A stretch of 64,000 bases of DNA from Kutzneria buriramensis (GTDB lineage Bacteria > Actinomycetota > Actinomycetes > Mycobacteriales > Pseudonocardiaceae), in contig NZ_QUNO01000007.1 of NCBI RefSeq assembly GCF_003387475.1, positions 62,001-126,000 of the forward strand, in the 5' to 3' direction. The position numbers were made by a program, and so were the translations under genes. Below the pieces are notes generated by a model. It saw nothing but the letters and a program-made list of their open reading frames with translations, was not told the DNA's origin and made no database searches. Shown here piece by piece: positions 61,926 to 64,000 of this stretch (the stretch's first letter is position 1; each line of letters starts with the position of its first letter).

Positions 61926-64000
61926 ATGGAAGCTCAGGGGACACGGCCGTCACCTGCGGAACTGCGGCTGATGGTGGCCGCGTGGAACGACACGGACCGG
62001 GACGGCCGGGCCGAGCCACTGATCGAGTTGTTCGAGCGGCACGCCGCTCGGCGGCCGGACGACCCCGCGGTGAGCGGGCCGGAACAGCTGACGTACGGCG
62101 AGCTGAACGGGCAGGCGAACCGCCTGGCGCACCACCTGGTGTCGCTGGGAGTCGGCCCGGAGCAGCTGGTTGCCGTGCTGCTGCCGCATTCCGCGCAGAC
62201 CATCGTGGCGCTGCTGGCGGTTCTCAAGACCGGCGCCGCGTATCTGCCGATCGACCCGGGTTATCCGCCGGGTCGCACGGCGTTCATGCTGGAGGACGCG
62301 GCCCCGGTCGCCGTGGTGACCGAGTCCGTTGTGGCGCAACGGCTCGGCGTCACCGGGCGGCTGATCCTGGTGGACCAGCAGGAAATGGTCGGCTATGGGG
62401 CGACGGATCTGGCCGTTCCGGTGTCGCCACGCCATCCCGCGCACGTCATCTACACCTCGGGGTCGACCGGCCGGCCGAAGGGCGTGGTCATCGAGCGCGG
62501 GGCGCTGGACGACCATCTGCGCACCGCCCGTGAGCGCCACCCCGGCCTGGGCGGCACCGCGCTGTGGCACACGTCGGTGGCCTACTCGCTGTCGGTGACG
62601 GCGCTGTTCGGCCCGCTGACCGCGGGCGGCTGCGTCCGGGTCGCGGCGGATCTGGCCGGCGCCACCGAGGCCGTGGACTGCACGTTCGTCAAGGCCACCC
62701 CGAGCCACCTGCCGCTGCTGAGCTCCCTGCCGGCCGGCTCCGGGCCCAGTGACGAACTGCTGCTGGGCGGCGAGGCGCTGCTCGGTGACGCGTTGTCGCG
62801 CTGGCGGCAGGCGCACCCGACGGCCACCGTCACCAATGGGTACGGGCCGACCGAGGTGACCATCCACTGCGCCGAGTACCGGCTGGAGCCGGGCGCGCCG
62901 GATCCGTCCGGGGTGGTGCCGCTCGGCCGCCTGCTGCCGAATTCGCGGGCGTACGTGCTGGACGAGCGGCTGCGGCCCGTCGCGCCGGGGGTGGCCGGCG
63001 AGCTGTACCTGGCCGGCAGCGGCCTGGCCCGGGGCTACCTCCGGCGGCCGGGTCTCACGTCGGCGCGATTCGTCGCGGACCCGTTCGGGGAGCCGGGCAG
63101 CCGGATGTACCGGACGGGCGATGTGGCGCGGTGGACCGAGGGCGGCGTGCTGGAATTCGCCGGCCGGGTCGACGACCAGGTGCAGATCCGCGGTCACCGG
63201 GTCGAGCTCGGCGAGATCGCCGCCGCCGTGCTGGCCCAGGACACCGTGGCCGAGGCCGTGGTGGTGGTCCGCGAGGACCGCCCCGGTGATCAGCGCGTCG
63301 TGTGCTACGTGGTGCCCACCGAACCGGGCCGCGAGGACCCGGTCGCGGTGCCGCCGCTGCGTGATCGACTGCCGGAGTTCATGGTGCCGGCGGCATTTGT
63401 GGTGCTCGACGCGCTGCCGCTGACCCGGCACGGCAAGGTCGACCGCGCCGCTCTGCCGGCGCCCCATGCGCACCTCACCGGTGGCCGTGCACCGCGTACG
63501 GTGCGGGAAACCCTGCTGTGCGAGCTGTTCGCGGACGTGCTCGGCGTGCCGGCGGTCGGCATCGATGACGACTTCTTCGCGCTGGGCGGACATTCGCTGC
63601 TCGCGGTGCAGCTGGCCAGCCGGATCCGCGCGTCCTTGGGCGGGAACCTGACGCCCCGTACGGTGTTCGACGCGCCGACCGTCGCCGCGCTGGCCGACCG
63701 CGTCGACCCCACGGCGACCAGCCGGCCGCCGCTGGCCCCGGCCCAGCGCCCCGAGCTGATCCCGCTCGCGCCGGCGCAGCGGCGGTTGTGGTTCCTCCAG
63801 CAGGTCGACGGCGTCAGCTCGACGTACAACGTCGTGTGGGCGGCGCGGATCACCGGTGGGCTGAACGGTGACGCGCTCGCCGACGCCATCGGCGACGTGA
63901 TCGCCCGGCACGAGTCGCTGCGCACCGTGTTCCCCGAGCGGGACGGCGAGCCGTACCAGCTGGTGCTGGCGGCGGACCGAACCCGGCCAGATATGTCCAT
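61926..64000 (+). CDS. multimodular NRPS, initiating A-T then C domain (continues beyond the window)
   Basis: The first 691 residues of an open reading frame starting at ATG 61926; no stop occurs before the edge. It begins directly with an adenylation domain (about 30-510; IYTSGSTGRPKG, A5 NGYGPTEVTIH, YRTGDVARWTEGG), then a thiolation domain with Ser557 in DDFFALGGHSLLAVQL, then the start of a condensation domain (IPLAPAQRRLWFLQQ). The lack of an N-terminal C domain marks a loading module. Aligned to GrsA, its specificity residues read S,L,T,K,L,G,G,I,H,K, which resembles asparagine/aspartate codes except that Asp235, the alpha-amine ligand, is Ser. It may load an aspartate-like acid without a free alpha-amine. 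Confidence 0.9.
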   Translation, partial: MEAQGTRPSPAELRLMVAAWNDTDRDGRAEPLIELFERHAARRPDDPAVSGPEQLTYGELNGQANRLAHHLVSLGVGPEQLVAVLLPHSAQTIVALLAVLKTGAAYLPIDPGYPPGRTAFMLEDAAPVAVVTESVVAQRLGVTGRLILVDQQEMVGYGATDLAVPVSPRHPAHVIYTSGSTGRPKGVVIERGALDDHLRTARERHPGLGGTALWHTSVAYSLSVTALFGPLTAGGCVRVAADLAGATEAVDCTFVKATPSHLPLLSSLPAGSGPSDELLLGGEALLGDALSRWRQAHPTATVTNGYGPTEVTIHCAEYRLEPGAPDPSGVVPLGRLLPNSRAYVLDERLRPVAPGVAGELYLAGSGLARGYLRRPGLTSARFVADPFGEPGSRMYRTGDVARWTEGGVLEFAGRVDDQVQIRGHRVELGEIAAAVLAQDTVAEAVVVVREDRPGDQRVVCYVVPTEPGREDPVAVPPLRDRLPEFMVPAAFVVLDALPLTRHGKVDRAALPAPHAHLTGGRAPRTVRETLLCELFADVLGVPAVGIDDDFFALGGHSLLAVQLASRIRASLGGNLTPRTVFDAPTVAALADRVDPTATSRPPLAPAQRPELIPLAPAQRRLWFLQQVDGVSSTYNVVWAARITGGLNGDALADAIGDVIARHESLRTVFPERDGEPYQLVLAADRTRPDMS

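Noticed and set aside
50792-64000. Cluster considered as a staphyloferrin-B-type siderophore locus because of SbnA/SbnB
   Set aside because: No IucA/IucC-type synthetases, no siderophore transporter and no iron box are visible; NOS and the NRPS genes do not fit.
50792-64000. Cluster considered as thaxtomin or rufomycin
   Set aside because: Those pathways do not use SbnA/SbnB diaminopropionate genes or a GOGAT-like FMN enzyme, and the A-domain codes here do not look aromatic.

Overview
The window is about 70% GC, densely coded, and rich in regulators, secreted hydrolases and specialised-metabolism genes. It looks like chromosomal DNA of a filamentous actinomycete. The gene styles (SARP regulator, NRPS/MbtH, CebR- and KstR-like sites, DUF222-HNH protein) fit Pseudonocardiales such as Kutzneria, Lentzea or Saccharothrix. 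This placement is an inference from gene content, not a match. I saw no tRNA, rRNA, CRISPR array or insertion sequence.

Region 1 (1-10966) is the baseplate end of a contractile phage-tail-like particle: two unrecognised proteins, a gp27/gp5-like hub-spike, a PAAR-like tip, a gp25-like wedge, a baseplate-J-like protein and a large gp7-like protein. It runs without a break into an unusual cassette: a protein with a 66-residue Lys/Glu/Thr/Asp-rich low-complexity segment, a stand-alone ATP-grasp-like N-terminal protein, a full ATP-grasp ligase and a small His-x-Asp...His oxygenase-like protein. Sheath, tube and ATPase genes would lie upstream, outside the window.

Region 2 (10967-28405) is mixed metabolism and regulation: a DUF2975/XRE pair with two dyad operators; an aldehyde dehydrogenase-GMC oxidoreductase operon with a divergent PucR-type regulator; a NYN-domain protein; a membrane-anchored ricin-type lectin; and a locus carrying three KstR-like operator motifs. 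That locus holds an SDR, PAPS synthesis genes (cysD, cysNC), a SnoaL-like protein, an IclR regulator, a DUF1214 protein, a sulfotransferase and a TSUP-family exporter.

Region 3 (27377-34462) is a LacI-controlled sugar operon: ABC importer, cytoplasmic GH35 beta-galactosidase and secreted GH5 glycosidase, with twin LacI operators. Region 4 (34463-50700) has a TetR / membrane protein / FAD monooxygenase operon under a 12-bp inverted repeat, a KAP-type membrane NTPase, secreted carbohydrate-active proteins with a CebR-like site (beta-helix protein, GH3, ThuA), a membrane subtilase operon, a secreted trypsin-like protease and a decayed amino-acid permease pseudogene.

Region 5 (50744-64000, running off the end) is the most striking part. 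It is a biosynthetic cluster combining a nitric oxide synthase oxygenase, a cytochrome P450 with a non-canonical I-helix, SbnA/SbnB-type 2,3-diaminopropionate synthesis, a TauD-type dioxygenase, a stand-alone truncated-C/A/T NRPS, a glutamate-synthase-like FMN enzyme, MbtH and a second NRPS whose first A domain lacks the usual Asp235. Eight promoters in this block share one architecture: two or three heptamers at 11-bp period (GATAAC- or GAAATC-like), 8-9 bp, then a TA-N3-T minus-10. This is what a SARP activator binds, and a SARP gene sits in the middle of the block. Together they predict a nitric-oxide- and diaminopropionate-dependent nonribosomal product with an N-oxide, nitro or N-N feature. 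I do not recognise it as a described pathway.
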